Shown here piece by piece: positions 22,665 through 35,429 of a stretch of DNA of 64,000 bases. Origin of the DNA: Emiliania huxleyi CCMP1516 (taxonomy: Eukaryota > Haptophyta > Isochrysidales > Noelaerhabdaceae); NCBI RefSeq assembly GCF_000372725.1, contig NW_005196379.1, positions 4,247 to 68,246 of the forward strand. The letters are read 5' to 3'. The position numbers were made by a program, and so were the translations under genes. Positions within the stretch are counted from its first letter, which is position 1; each line of letters starts with the position of its first letter. The notes under the pieces were generated by a model. That model was not told where the DNA came from. It made no database searches and saw only the letters and a list, made by a program, of their open reading frames with translations.

Positions 22665-22974
22665 GGTTGGTGGCGCCGGCCCGCTGCGGACCAATTGTGT
22701 ATGTGCATATTGCAGCACACTCGTGGCAGTCACCCAGTCTGCACAGACCGCAGCACGTTAGTACATTTACGTGTACGTGTGTGCGTGTGTCCTCCCCTTA
22801 CGTGTCAGTAGCCGTACGCCGTGTTCTCCTTTTCCACATAAAAACCATGTGCTACGTCACAGTGTCCGTGACATCTCTGACAGGCTCCGCGCGCCCCCCC
22901 CCTGTCGCCTCTCTCGGTGTGGCGCGCGCCGCGGCGTGAAAAAAAAGAACGGAGGCGAGGGAAATTTTTGAATA

Positions 22975-23445
22975 TTCTTATCTTTTTGCCCCCCTCCGAG
23001 ACTAGGGACAGAACCCACCCGTACACAGGAGACATGGGACTGCGCCCCGCCCCCGCTTGCCCTGACTGCACAGGATAGCGTGCCCCGATAACGGCGACAC
23101 ATTAGCGGGCCTTTTCTGAGAGGTTTCGTACTAAAGACGTCCTTCTTGGCACTTCGGGCGTCGGTGTGTGCGTGTCTGTGTGTCTAATTCCCCCGGTATG
23201 CTATATAGGTCGCCCGCCGGCGTCCTCCTCACCAGTGTTTCTTCGCCGAGTGCCGCCCCGCGTGGGGGAGGCCTCTGCTGGTTCGAAACCTGGTCCCGAC
23301 CCACTTATTTTTTTGTTCACACCTGAGCGGGCTCAATTTTTGCTCCAGGTGCCTCCTACGATTCGACCTCGCGTTCTCAGGCAGGTCGCCTGGTGCGTTG
23401 TTCGTTTTCGTCACGGGAAGCCGCAGGCGAGGAAAACCCTCGCGC
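22975..23445. repeat. Dispersed repeat family D, copy 1
   Basis: Blocks shared with 33858-34400 include CAGAACCCACCCGTACACAG, CTGACTGCACAGGATAGCGT, GACGTCCTTCTTGGCACTTC and CACACCTGAGCGGGCTCAAT. A GGTTCGAAACC B-box-like site lies in the middle (23281-23291). Spacing between blocks differs between copies. No conserved protein frame is seen, so a SINE-like element is a reasonable guess. Confidence 0.65.
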
Positions 23446-23617
23446 AACACAAGGGGGCGGGAAAAGAACAGCTGTCAGCTCTCTCCCTTTTAATCCATCG
23501 CTTGTGAGGCTGATTTCATCTGGCGAAAAGTGGGGAAAGAGAGCGAGCTCCATATACAACCGTGCACGAACACCAACCAAAGACGCTCTATCACTCCCCA
23601 AGGGCAGCGCAATTGGG

Positions 23618-25743
23618 TCATGCTGTATCCCTAGCCCTTGCCACCCGCGTGGCGACTCGAAGAGCGACCTTCTTCGCCCGCGCCCTGATCGGCTCGGGGA
23701 CCACGTAGCGGGCGGCCGCGCCTGAGCGGCCGATCGCCCACGAGCCAAGGAGCTTCCCAGCGGCCGAGAGCGAGGAGGCCACCTCTGCGAAGCGCGTGCG
23801 GCCAGCAGCGCGCGCGGCGCTCGCAGCCGGTGTGACCGCCGGCTGGACAGGGGAGGACCAGACGGGCATGGTGCAGCCGTCGACTCCGCACCTACGGCGG
23901 CCGGGTCGCGGTGAGGGGGGGAGCGGCAGGGAGGCAGGCGTAGAGGCAGGGAGGCAGGCGTAGGGGCGGGCGCCGCGCACTCGAGCGCCGCCTCGGCGGC
24001 TGGCTTCCACTTTGCCGCGAGGGACCATCGGACGCCGAGCCGCTTTGCGATGCCCTTGATCAGGATGGTCGCGCGGCCGAGGAGGACGAGCTCCTGCGGG
24101 AAGGAGGCGATCGCCTTGATCGGCGAGTCGGGCGAGAGCTCCGCGTTGGAGAAGCCGCCAGGCATCGGCGCGTCTGGGTCGCCGAACAGGAGCAGGGCGA
24201 GGGCGGCCGCCGCCTCGTCGGGCGCGTCGTCGACGAACGTGACGCCGAACTCGGCCATCGACTCCTTCGCGCGCTGCACAAGCTCGGGCGAGCCGCCCGT
24301 CTGCTGCCACTCGTCGACCTGAGGACATGTCCGGGACATGTCAGCGACGTGTCCTGGAGAGAGCCGCCCGCGCTGCGACCCGTCCACCGAGAGGACAGCC
24401 TGCGCGAGCTTGAGCCGGAAATCGGTCGAGATCTGCTTGACCTGCCCGCAGTCGATGAGGGCGACGCGAGCCCCCTCCATCAGGAAGATGTTGCCGGGGT
24501 GCGGGTCCCCGTGGATGAAGCCAGCGCCGAGCATCATCCGGCCGAAGGCCTCGGTCAGCTGCGCGAGGATGCGGCGGCCTGGTGGACGTGCCGCGGACAT
24601 GTCACGGACGCGCCAAGGGCACAAGTCCGCAGCGCGAGGATCGGCCTGCGAGCTCTGACTCTGGCGACTCTTGCGAGCCGGCTACATCTCGGCTGTCTCG
24701 GCTCCACCTCGGCCTGCGAGCTCCGACTCCGGGCTGCCGGGCTTGATGCCGCGCTCCTCGAGCACGGCCGCCATCTTGTTGAGCGGCGTGCCGGGGATGA
24801 AGTCCATCACTAGCACGCGGCGCGACGCGAGCCCCGGCACCGGAAGAGGCACCGCCACCGCCGGCTCGGCTGGCTTGCCTCCCGCGGTGTGCGAGACGCT
24901 CGCGTGCACCTTGAGCGCGCTCTGCGCCTCCTGCAGGAAGTCGAGCTCGCCGTAGAGGGCGCGCTCGAGCTCGCAGAAGACGGTGTAGTAGTCCACGGGC
25001 AGGGCCTTGCCCAGCGCCTTTGCGAACCGCTTCAGGTTCGAGATGTCGCCCTTGAGCTTCGGCTCGCAGTTTGGGCGTTGGACCTTGACTGCGACTCTGC
25101 GCCCGTCGAGCAGCGTCGCGCCGTGCACCTGCGCGATCGAGGCGGCGCCGAGCGGCTCGTCGTCGAAGGAGGCGAAGAGGGAGGAGATCGGCTCGCCCTG
25201 CAGCAGCTCCCGCTCGATGACCTCTCTCACCACCGCTGCAGGCATCGGATCGAGCGAGTCTTGCAGGCTAGCGAGTCGGCTCGTGTACTGCTCCGGAAAG
25301 AGGTCGACGCGCGTGGAGATGACCTGCCCGGTCTTTACATAGAAGCCCTTGAGCTCCTGAATCGTCGACTCGAGCCGCTGCGAGCCCCACTCGTGCAGCT
25401 CCTCGTACACCTCGCCGCTCTCTGTTTCGGTCTCGGGTATCCTCACGCCGGACAGGCCGACAGCGAGCCGGAGTGGCGCAGGCAGATTGGCGGCGACCTC
25501 CACAACCTTGTACGCCCCGAGGATGGGCAGTACGCGTCCCCAGAAGGTGAGCGCGCGCTTGACGCGCGCAGCAGGCGTCAGCGGAGCCTCATCTCCGAGC
25601 GGCAGCGGCTCGGGCTGCACACCGACGCTTCCGGCGGCCATGCACTGTGCGCTCGCGCGGCGTGCGCTGTGCGGCCCAATGCGGCCGGATGGGGGTGAGG
25701 AGAGAGCGCTGCTCGAGGGTTGAAGGGCCAGAGCGAGGATCAT
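23618..25743 (-). CDS. ABC1/ADCK (UbiB-family) atypical kinase
   Basis: Exons 24714-25743, 24388-24578, 23972-24318 and 23618-23891 give 613 residues. The KxGQ motif appears in GFYVKTGQVISTRVDLFPEQ. LGAASIAQVHGATL is the Ala-rich loop, VAVKVQRP holds the ATP Lys and YGELDFLQEA the ExD motif. Exon 2 has GFIHGDPHPGNIFL and LIDCGQVKQ (DCG in place of DFG). The N-terminus (MILALALQPSSSALSSPPSG, then an Arg/Ser/Ala-rich stretch) looks like a bipartite plastid or a mitochondrial targeting peptide. Family members support quinone or prenyl-lipid metabolism. Introns: 24579-24713 and 23892-23971 are GC-AG; 24319-24387 is GT-AG, in frame, with a duplicated start. The C-terminal exon frame was preferred because it stays protein-like. 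Confidence 0.82.
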
Positions 25744-26224
25744 GGCCGATGCAAACGAAAAAAGAAAATTCTGGATCCCGCTTCTCCCCTGATCGTTCCA
25801 AAATCCTGCTCGTGCAGGTGGGGACCCTGTCCTCGTCCCATCCCTCGTTTGTCTGTTTTCTTTCTTTCTTTTTGGCGGGCCGTGCTCCCGCGTCGCGCGG
25901 CCGCTCGCTGCGAGCAGCCGCAGCGCCGCGCGCGCGCGCGCCGCTTCAGCCTCTGCGACGTGCACAAGTCGCGCCCGACGACCAGATTGGCTGCTCACAC
26001 TTTTTAGTATTTAAACTCGCGGTTGGAGAGAGAGAGAGAGAGATTTTTAGCAATACCTTTATGTGATGTTACAGGTGGGTTAAGAGGGAGATGTGCAATA
26101 CCAAACTTGTTTTGACGCACACTTTGGAGGCTTTGGCTTTGGAGGCGCGGCGTCGCTCTCTCGACTCCGCGAACAAAGGGCCCCTTCAAAGCCCGCAGAG
26201 ACACACAGAAAAAGAAATTTGCGA

Positions 26225-26765
26225 GGGACAACTCGAGGGAAGAACGAGAGGTGGCATGAAGGTCGCTACGAGAATTGGTGAGAAACTGCGAAGAGAGATA
26301 GGAAGTGGTAGGACGGCTAGCACCACACTCCTCCTTTAAAATCCCTGTGTGGTGGCGGCGTGCCGTTCTCCCATCCCTCCCTTGGGTTCTCTGTTTTCTT
26401 TCTTTTTTTCGAGGGTCAAAATATGCCGCGAGGAGGGCAGAGCTGCGACGAAAGGCGAGAGAAGAAGCGAGAGCAAGGGATCGGCAGGCGGCGGCGCCGT
26501 CGCAGAACGAGGCAGAGAAGAGCGACGCGACAGAGGAAGAAGCGACAAGAGAGAGAACGAAGAGAGTGGGACGACCGCGAGGTGGCATGAAGGTTGCAGC
26601 GAGAAGCGGCGAGAGGCTGCGACGAGAGATAGGAAGAGGCAGACGCCCAAGGGTGGGCGACGGCTAGCGCATCACACCCCTCTCCTTAAAATCCCTGTGT
26701 GGTGGCGGCGTGCCGTCCTCCCATCCCTCCCTTGGGTTGTCTGTTTTCTTTCTTTCTTTCTTCTG
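26225..26765 (+). mobile_element. Two copies of repeat family B in tandem
   Basis: A short copy (26225-26345) is followed by a longer one (26408-26765). Both carry AGAGGTGGCATGAAGGT and the TGTGTGGTGGCGGCGTGCCG 3' block. The longer copy ends its frame in GERLRREIG...PRVGDG, then stop, like the copy at 12640-12995. A GA tract followed by ATTTTTAGCAATACC lies just before them (26028-26058), and a further scrap of the block is at 25826-25875. Confidence 0.7.
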
Positions 26766-26957
26766 AAAACAAAAAGACCCCCCCCCCCCCCAAATCCTCA
26801 TCGCAAACCCTGTCAGCCGAGAGTCCTCCTACGGGAATGTACCTACGTAAGAGCCACATACAACGAGAAAAAACCCAGCCGAAATGAAATGGGGTGCAAT
26901 GGCCAATGACCCCAGCGGCCCAGCGTGCGCCTTCTTCTTTGTTGCAACACAAACAAG

Positions 26958-29318
26958 CTACTCCCACAATCTCAAGTATCCCCTGCCGGCAGCAGCCTCC
27001 ACGTCGGCCTCCGCCCCCTTTCCTCGCACGACCAGGCCTCGGCTGTTGGCGCTCTTGGCCCGCGCCAGCGCCGCCGAGTTGCGCGTCCCTCCCTTGCCTT
27101 CGAGCTTGAGGCTCGCCCGCAGCGCGCTTGTCACGTGCGCCCCGCCGTACGCCTCCGCGTCCCTCATCGCGCAGACAAAGATGGTCGACACAGTGCACTC
27201 GTACACGCTGGCGAGGGCGCGTCCGACGAAGAGCGCCAACGCCGCCACGGCCAGGCTCGGCAGCAGCGGCTCCACCCCGGGCTGGTCCTGCATCCAGCGA
27301 AGCAGCGGCTGCGCGCTCAACCCCCCTCCCCCTCCCTCCGCAAGCTGCGCCACCCCGGCGCCGTCGGCAGCCGGGCCCGTCAGGGGCGAGCCGCTCGCCG
27401 CTTCCTCCAACCACCTGCCCGCCGCGTCAACCCAGGTGGGCCACACGCCGCTGCTGATGAGGGCGTACGAGACGACCCCGCAGGCGAGCGGTATCCCCAC
27501 CGACTGGACGCCAAAGAGCAGCGACTGCACGGTAACGTTGATGACGGCTTGCGCCGGGTAGCGCGCGGTGAGGAGGAACGTCTCGCGGCAGGCGGAGCAG
27601 AAGGCGTCGCCGTCGAGCGCGACGAAGATGTAGGCGAAGGAGTTGATGTAGCTCATGCACCGGCCGAGGCAGCGAGTGTAGCACCGCAAGCAGCGCATGG
27701 TGACGCCCGTGCCGCCGCCCGCCGACTGGCGCTCCAGCCACTGGAGGCCCCGACGCAAGAGCTGCGTCACGGCGAGCAAGAAGGCGCCGTACGCGATGGA
27801 GCCCGCGTGGAAGCGCAGGGCCCGCCACAGCGAGGCCGTGAGCGGCCACCTCTGCCTCTCCCGCGTGCCGCGGAAGAAGAACCAGTGCGAGACGGCGCCG
27901 CTCGTCGCCGTCCAGCCAAACGCGCCGACAAACTGCGCGGCCCAAAAGGACGCCGCCACGTGGTAGACGAGAAGAAATGTGCGCAGCCTGTCGGGTGGCA
28001 GTGGCGAGAGGAGTGCCGCGACGGTGTCGCCGACCTCACTCGAGCCGTCGGCGAGCCACCCGTTGGCGACGAGGCCAACCTCGGCCGGAGTCGGCCGTGC
28101 AGTAAGCAAAAAGATCGGGACGACGACGCTGTAGAGGAGGGTGGCGAGGGACACGAGGAGCATGACGAAGGAAAACAGAAGGAGCTGGGGCGACTCGCTG
28201 ATCACCGCCGTCGCGCCCTTGACGACTCCGACGGTGATTGAGATTCTTCGGCAGAGAGCGGCGTATGCGGCGGCGTAGACTGCAAAGAGGAGAAACAGCG
28301 TCGCCGCCGCCCACTGAAAGCCGACGTCGCGTTCAGCCCCGCTCATCGCTTGTCCGTGTTCGTCTGTGTAGACCAGCCCCTCCGCCACGTCCGCGGGCAC
28401 GAGACCCCCTTTGAGCGCGCACATTGCCGCTGCTGCGAGCAGCGACAGGCCGACGCCGCAGAGGAGGAGGTGCACCGTGCAGCGGGCGGCGAGGCGGAGG
28501 AAGACGAGCCACAGGAGCCCGAGAAGCACGGGGAGCACAAGCCCGCACGTAATCACCTCGCCCCGGGCCGCCACCACCGAGTCCAGCGCGCGCGATGCCG
28601 CTCCGAGGCCACGGGTCAGTTGCGCCGCAAAGGCCTCGCCGTCCGGCAACGAGGCCACCTCAGAGTGCGTGATGGTGAGTGCGCGCTCGCAGCGCATGCG
28701 CCGCGCCGCCGTGTCCTGCGCCCAGAGCCCGCGATCCTCGTAGCCCGCCACCTCCAGGCACGACTCGCCCACCTCGCTGCACGAAGGCTGCTCGCACGCG
28801 ACGAGGACGCTCCGGTGCTCCTCGGCCACCGGGAGGCAGCGGTGGAGCACGGGGACGGTGCCGAGCGCCGCGGTCCAGCGGACCAGACCCGTGGCGTTGT
28901 CGGATCCCGTGGCGTTCTCCGAGCCGGCTTCGAGCACGACGTCGCCCCGCGCGGGGCAGGAGGCGACACACACGCCGTACAGGCGGTGCGAGAAGGGCGT
29001 GGCCGCGCCACGGGCAGCCAGGTCCTGGCTGAGGTGGGGGAAGAAGGTGAAGGGCAGGTGTTCCAGTCGGTGCGAGCCACAGCGCCGACCAGAGTGGTCC
29101 GTCCCGTAGAAGACGGCTGAAGGGTCGCCCAGAGCAAAGGCGGCGCCCCCCACGAGCGCATGGGCCGACATTGCCAACGCAAAGAGGAACAGGCAGGCGC
29201 AGTCTGTGCACGAGTGCTCCCCTGGTGGAGGCGGGCCCGCGGGCTTGAGCGATGCGCTGCCGCGGCTCGTGGTGCTCGCACTGTCGCTGCCGTCGTCACG
29301 CGAGCGCCAGAAGGGCAT
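26958..29318 (-). CDS. Choline-transporter-like protein (SLC44/CTL family)
   Basis: Single open frame; the ATG at 29318 gives 786 residues. After a short Ser-rich cytosolic start it has a first membrane segment (CLFLFALAMSAHALVGGAAF), a long Cys-rich extracellular loop (YGTDHSGRRCGSH; several Cys and NAT sites) and then about nine further membrane segments. The CTL signature region is clear: CLRCYTRCLGRCMSYINSFA, followed by FVALDGDAFCSACRETFLLT, and near the end TVSTIFVCAMRDAEAYGG. Family members carry choline or ethanolamine or act at the plasma membrane. No intron is needed, which is unusual among the genes here. Confidence 0.85.
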   Translation of the reverse strand: MPFWRSRDDGSDSASTTSRGSASLKPAGPPPPGEHSCTDCACLFLFALAMSAHALVGGAAFALGDPSAVFYGTDHSGRRCGSHRLEHLPFTFFPHLSQDLAARGAATPFSHRLYGVCVASCPARGDVVLEAGSENATGSDNATGLVRWTAALGTVPVLHRCLPVAEEHRSVLVACEQPSCSEVGESCLEVAGYEDRGLWAQDTAARRMRCERALTITHSEVASLPDGEAFAAQLTRGLGAASRALDSVVAARGEVITCGLVLPVLLGLLWLVFLRLAARCTVHLLLCGVGLSLLAAAAMCALKGGLVPADVAEGLVYTDEHGQAMSGAERDVGFQWAAATLFLLFAVYAAAYAALCRRISITVGVVKGATAVISESPQLLLFSFVMLLVSLATLLYSVVVPIFLLTARPTPAEVGLVANGWLADGSSEVGDTVAALLSPLPPDRLRTFLLVYHVAASFWAAQFVGAFGWTATSGAVSHWFFFRGTRERQRWPLTASLWRALRFHAGSIAYGAFLLAVTQLLRRGLQWLERQSAGGGTGVTMRCLRCYTRCLGRCMSYINSFAYIFVALDGDAFCSACRETFLLTARYPAQAVINVTVQSLLFGVQSVGIPLACGVVSYALISSGVWPTWVDAAGRWLEEAASGSPLTGPAADGAGVAQLAEGGGGGLSAQPLLRWMQDQPGVEPLLPSLAVAALALFVGRALASVYECTVSTIFVCAMRDAEAYGGAHVTSALRASLKLEGKGGTRNSAALARAKSANSRGLVVRGKGAEADVEAAAGRGYLRLWE

Positions 29319-29441
29319 CGTCTGAGCCGGTGACTGGCGGAAGGACGGACGAGTGCAACTCTTTTGAGACTCGATTGAGACAGGAGCTTCGATGCTTTTT
29401 AAAAGGCATTCAATTGTCGGCATTACACATTGCAACAAGAC

Positions 29442-29766
29442 TCAAGAGAAGGCGATGACGTCGTCCAGCATCGATGTCGCGTTGACGGTGACCGAGTTTG
29501 GTAGAAAATGCAGATCGAATTCGGGCATGTGCTCCAGCAGCCACGTCTTGGCAGTGCACCAGTCGAGCGATTGCGCTCGGACGACCGAATTCCGCCAGTC
29601 GACTAGCTGCGGGTCGAAGCAGGTCATGTTGGGAAGTGGCGGCGAGAGTGTGACGTCGCAGCGGCACCGAAGCTGCTGGCTGCTCTGTGATCCACAGCGG
29701 GTAGGCGTAGGTGTCGTGGCCCAATCCGGCGATCCAGTCAGTCCAGGGTGCAGAAGCGGGCGGCAT
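29442..29766 (-). CDS. Unrecognised short gene or 3' gene fragment
   Basis: Two minus-strand frames look protein-like and adjoin: TDWIAGLGHDTYAYPLWITE (about 29680-29760) and CFDPQLVDWRNSVVRAQSLD to MPEFDLHFLPNSVTVNATSM, ending at a stop at 29442. They need a splice or frameshift near 29630. Codon use is less GC-extreme than in neighbours. I cannot name a family. It could be the tail of a gene cut by rearrangement. The 560 bp to the RCC1 gene holds no other convincing gene. Confidence 0.25.
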
Positions 29767-30326
29767 GGAGAATTTTACAATGGCATGGAGAAGTCAGCCG
29801 TCTCAAGAAAAACGTCAATTCACACTCCAAGTGCTGCATCATCTGTCCCGCGTCCACCCATAACGCGCGCTGGTGTCCACACCAGTCCGAGCCTGACTGT
29901 TCTTCACCTTCCTACCTACCTACCTGCTGCACTCCAAGTGCTCCAAGTGCCTCTCCTCCTGGTCCTGCTCCGAAGCTGAGTGGGGCCGACTGGGCTGTTG
30001 AGGGGGGCGAGGCGGCGCTCGCGGCGGCGTTGTCCGCCGCCAAGGAGAGGCGCGCGGCCACTGCAGCTGCAATGGCAAAGGCGGCCGCTGCCAGGATGGC
30101 GGCGGATGCGGCACGGCGCTCGTAGGGAGCTGCTGAGTGTGCTGAGGGGCAAACGCGTGCCGCGTGGCCCCTCTCGGTACGTGTACGGGGAAGCTCGAGG
30201 ACTCTCTGGGGGCTGTGGCGCTGTGCGGTGTGGTCGCGGATGCTTGTCGGGGTAGAGCCGCGCCGTATACACAAGCAGGGGAGAAAAGCAGCATCCGCGT
30301 ACACACAACGTTCTCTCACACACACC

Positions 30327-31960
<1,634 letters not shown>

Positions 31961-31977
31961 CTGCACTCTGCTCCAGA

Positions 31978-32365
31978 GGCAGACTCCCTAGGGTGGGCGA
32001 CGGCTAGCGCACCACACACCTCTCCTTAAAATCCCTGTGTGGTGGCGGCGTGCCGTCCTCCCATCCCTCCCTTGGGTTGTCTGTTTTCTTTCTTTCTTTC
32101 TGCACTCTGCTCCAAGTGCTCCAACGTCTGTCGATTGCATGCGAAACAAAGACAAGACCAACGCACGGGCAGAGGAACGAGAGAAGAATATAGGATGGAT
32201 AACGCGCCTGTTCAAGGCATGGAGGGTGAGCCACGCTGAACGTGCTGAACGTAGAGCCGAACGGACGGGAGGACGCCGGGGAAGAAGACTCCGAAGAGGA
32301 CGAAACACCAGTGGAAATCCCGTCGTCAGCTGTCACGATGCACCCGAAGGGGATCCCAGCGCCTG
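31978..32365 (+). mobile_element. Mobile-element fragment (families B then C)
   Basis: The family B block (31978-32102) is followed directly by the family C block (32140-32365; acidic frame EEDSEEDETPVEIP). At 12299-12995 the order is C then B. This could be two partial copies side by side or a head-to-tail junction. Confidence 0.6.
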
Positions 32366-32419
32366 GCGAAGAGGAGGTCGCGTCCACGCCCTGGCTGCCA
32401 GCCAGAGGCGCCGCGGGCC

Positions 32420-32720
32420 TCCTAGCCGCGCTCGCCGCCGCGAGCGCTGCCACCTCTGCCGCGGCCGCCGCCCCGGCCGCCGCCGCCGCGTCCGGAGACC
32501 CCGCCATCGCGCTGGCCACGGGCGTCGCCATTGCGCTGGCCACCGCCGCGCTGGCCGCTCCCGCCGCCGTCGCCGCTGCGGCGGTCGCCGCCGCCGCCGT
32601 TGCCGCCGCCGCCGCCGCTGCCGCCGCTGTCGCCGCCGCCCCGCCGGCTGCTGCCGCAGTGCCGCTACTGTCGCGCCCACCCCCGCCACCGTCACCGCCG
32701 CCGCCGCCGCCCAGGCGGCC
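32420..32720. repeat. GCC/GCT trinucleotide-rich tract
   Basis: Long Ala-, Pro- or Arg-rich translations in every frame; low complexity, inside or next to the following ORF remnant. Confidence 0.7.
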
Positions 32721-33720
32721 GAGCCGCTTGGACGCGCCGGGGGGCTTGTGCTTGAGCCGGGCAATGTCGGCGGAGGATCTCGGAGGCGACCGCGCTGCCG
32801 AGGTGGGTGTGGCGGCGGGACACGCAGGACTCGTGGAGCCGCTGTCCGAGCAGGGAGCGGGCGCCGCTCTGCGACCGCTCATTGCCGTAGAGCGGGTCGA
32901 ACTCGGCCGCCTCGAGGGCGCCCTTCCCGACGGACTCGAGCTCGTCGAGGCGCTCGAAGGCGAGTATGGACCCGGCTTGCAGGCGCGCCGCTCGCACCTG
33001 CTCGTGCACGAGCCGCAGCGCCCTGCGGGCATCTCCGGGATCATTTCGCTCGTCGCCAATCGCGACCTTGAGCCGCTCGAGGTGCGTGTGCAGGTCGTAC
33101 ATGTAGGAGAGGGAGGGAAGGAGGGTGCACACCTCTCGTTGGTTCGCGGCCCCGAGCTTGCGGTGCAGCTCTGCGTGCACGGTGTCGCCCGCCGCCGCTG
33201 GTGCGTAGTGCAAGGTCCGCAGCTGCAGTCCGCGCTTCTGCTCAAAGGGGTTGTCGCTGTCGTAGTCGCAGGCAAGCTTGTGGCCGCCGAACAGCTCGCC
33301 GACAGCATCGTCGCGACCGACGCCGCCGCCGAGGCGGGGGGGGCCGCGGTGACCACCGCCGCCCACGTCGTCCTCCGACGAGTCGGCGTCGGAGTCTGGG
33401 AGGGTGGGAGGGTCGGGGCGCACCCGCTCGCGGTCCTTGGCCGCCTTGCCGCCCGCTCCGCCGCCGTCGCCGCCGCCACCGCCGCCTCCCGGTGGGGGGT
33501 CTTCCCCGTCGGGCTGGGCGGCTTGAGCCTCGAGCCGCTCGAGCCGCTTGCGAAGCACTCGTAGCTCCTAGGCCGAGTCCACAGGAGCGGGAGGCGCGGC
33601 TGGGGCCCCGTCGGTGCCCCCGCCAGCCCCCGAGGGGGGGGGCTCCGGCCCAGAGCCATCTTTTGCCTCTGCGTCTTGGTCAGCGTCGGAAGCGCGCTTT
33701 GGCGCGGATTTGCCCCTATC
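32692..33720 (-). pseudogene. Gag-like coiled-coil ORF interrupted by an in-frame stop
   Basis: The minus-strand frame reads an acidic, Pro/Gly-rich start (PKRASDADQDAEAKDG), reaches TAG at 33568-33570 and goes on in the same frame with ELRVLRKRLERLEAQ, a short coiled coil. It then holds a more ordered part (CDYDSDNPFEQKRGLQLRTL, SLSYMYDLHTHLERLKVAIG, FERLDELESVGKGALEAAEF, DPLYGNERSQSGARSL). The order disordered-coil-helical region is gag-like. The TAG could be an intron end (CCTAG/GAG) or a true nonsense change. Flanking mobile fragments support a transposon origin. No enzyme motif is seen. Confidence 0.4.
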
Positions 33721-33857
33721 GTTGGGCGCACGGAGGGAAGGAGAGGTGGGCTCCTGCCCGAGAAGGTCGCGGGACCTGCGCAGAGCTCGCTCTGCGTGAT
33801 GCCGCTCGAGCTTGGGCGTGCACGCAAGGGATCACGCGCAAGCCAGAAAAATCAAAT

Positions 33858-34400
33858 GTTCTTAGCTTGTTGCCCCCCTCCGAGACTGGAGACAGAACCC
33901 ACCCGTACACAGGAGAGATGGGACTGCCCCCCGCCCCCGCTTGCCCTGACTGCACAGGATAGCGTGCCCCAATCGGCGACACATAGCGGGGGACACTGCG
34001 CAAGGAGGGGGTGCGACGGCTTTCTTTGTCCTCTCGAGGGAATGTTCCGTCTCGGCGCCCATGGCCTTTTCTGAGGTTTCGTACTGATGACGTCCTTCTT
34101 GGCACTTCGGGCGTCGGTGTGTGTGTGTGTTCCCTCGGTAATGTGCTACGGGTATGGGCCGCCGGTTCGACGCTACCGGTCCACGAACATCTACTCTGTT
34201 GAGGTCGGCCGGTGGCACCTCGATGGTCGAGTGGCCTCCGGTTCGAAATCGGCGAGTTGACCCTTATATTTTTTCGATATATACTTTCACACCTGAGCGG
34301 GCTCAATTTTGCTCTGATGCCTCCTACGTATTCGAACTCAAGTTCTCGGGCAGGCGCCCGGTGCGTTGGTCGTGTTTCGTCACGGGAGTCACGCGCAAGC
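33858..34400. repeat. Dispersed repeat family D, copy 2
   Basis: Shares four blocks in the same order with 22975-23445. A GGTTCGAAATC B-box-like site is at 34231-34241 and a related GGTTCGACGC at 34163. It has longer spacers than copy 1. Confidence 0.65.
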
Positions 34401-34617
34401 AAGAGCAAACAACGGGGAAGTTCACAGCTGAGCTTACCCGGCGCGAGCGGCGGCGCGGTGGGGTGGACATCGCGGGGAAAAGAATTCGCATCGTGCGTCT
34501 TGAGTCCTGGGTTGTGTTTTCGTGTGAAGCTCGTGCTCGGTGACAAGGCGAACGCCCTCAGACGACTTTCCATCTCATCAACGAGGGGCACGTCACCGAC
34601 ATGTGTGAGATCGGCAG

Positions 34618-35207
34618 ATGATCGGCGGGGACCTGCAGTCCCAGCGCGATGTCCACTATGAAGTCAAGGTGCCTAGCGCCCTCACAAAGACGAGGCAGGC
34701 TGGGCAGGGCTCGGCGGCACACGGCGGATGCTGTGCGTCACTGGGCCACAAATTTGGTTTCGGCAGGGCTCGGCGGGTCAACCAAACCTTGCTCAAGGTT
34801 CTTGGGTGCAAAGAGCGCGGGCACAAGTCACAGGGCCCGCTCGTCCATGCGACCGGCAAAGGCTGGGTCAAAGAGCACAAGGGACAGTACTACGACGCGC
34901 TCCATGTCAAGAACGGAATCGTCAAGATTTGTCTCGTCGAAAGCCAGGCGGTATCGCGCCGCCAACCAAGAGAATCATCTTCAACTTCGCCAAAGAGGTC
35001 GGCAGCCCGAGCGCCGTCGACCGCACCGACTACGGCACAGCCTCCGGCAGCGCCCGGGGCTTCGTCCAGCACCACTCGCAACAGCTCTCGCGCGCCGCCG
35101 TCTGTGGCGACGCGCAGAACATCAACAACGCTGCTCGCAACATGCGTGTCGCGCACTCATTCATGACCGGTCTCAATGTCCCACCCCCCTGCGCGCGGGC
35201 CTTCTAG
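34618..35207 (+). pseudogene. Mobile-element-type ORF, possible PD-(D/E)xK nuclease, frame-broken
   Basis: The first frame (from the ATG at 34618) reads GGDLQSQRDVHYEVKVPSAL, where GD followed by EVK suggests a PD-(D/E)xK nuclease core. It continues with GHKFGFG, LLKVLGCKERGHKSQGPLVH and QYYDALHVKNGIVKICLVES. Near 34950 the sense shifts frame and goes on with GGIAPPTKRIIFNFAKEVGS and NNAARNMRVAHSFMTGLNV, to a stop at 35205-35207. A single indel or a very short intron would explain this. It lies just after repeat D. The nuclease idea rests on one motif; the ORF being element-derived is more certain than its function. Confidence 0.4.
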
Positions 35208-35288
35208 GCCCGCGGGTAGTCTCCCCCCATCCCCAGGGCCTCCAGGGCTCGCACCTCAACCTCTCACAGACCAGCGCATTCCCTGCGC

Positions 35289-35317
35289 GTATTTTCTTCT
35301 CATAACAAGGCTGTGAA
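35289..35317 (+). promoter_or_regulatory. 29-nt motif shared by two upstream regions
   Basis: GTATTTTCTTCTCATAACAA followed by GGCTGTGAA is identical at 54762-54790 although the flanks differ. A looser match, TTTCTCAATAACAAGGCCTG, is at 16526-16545. The two perfect copies sit 110-150 bp or less before genes for RNA-linked proteins, so a shared core promoter or leader is possible. Confidence 0.4.
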
Positions 35318-35429
35318 GAGGGGTTGTTTGTGCCGTGTGGCTCCCACCTCCTCACTCACTACTCGCTCCAAAGCCCGCGGAACCTCTCGTGCCAACTGCG
35401 TGGCCACTCCACATCAGCAGGGTTGGAGC

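Noticed and set aside
26925..28241. Plus-strand frame of 438 codons opposite the choline-transporter-like gene
   Set aside because: Arg/Ala-rich shadow; the minus strand carries membrane segments and the CTL signature.
29748..30125. Plus-strand ORF of 125 codons with an Ala-rich helix
   Set aside because: Low complexity, overlaps the minus-strand remnant and has no motif or codon bias to support it.
32242..33564. Plus-strand Ala-rich frame of 440 codons
   Set aside because: GCC repeat artefact; the minus strand reads as a coherent gag-like protein.
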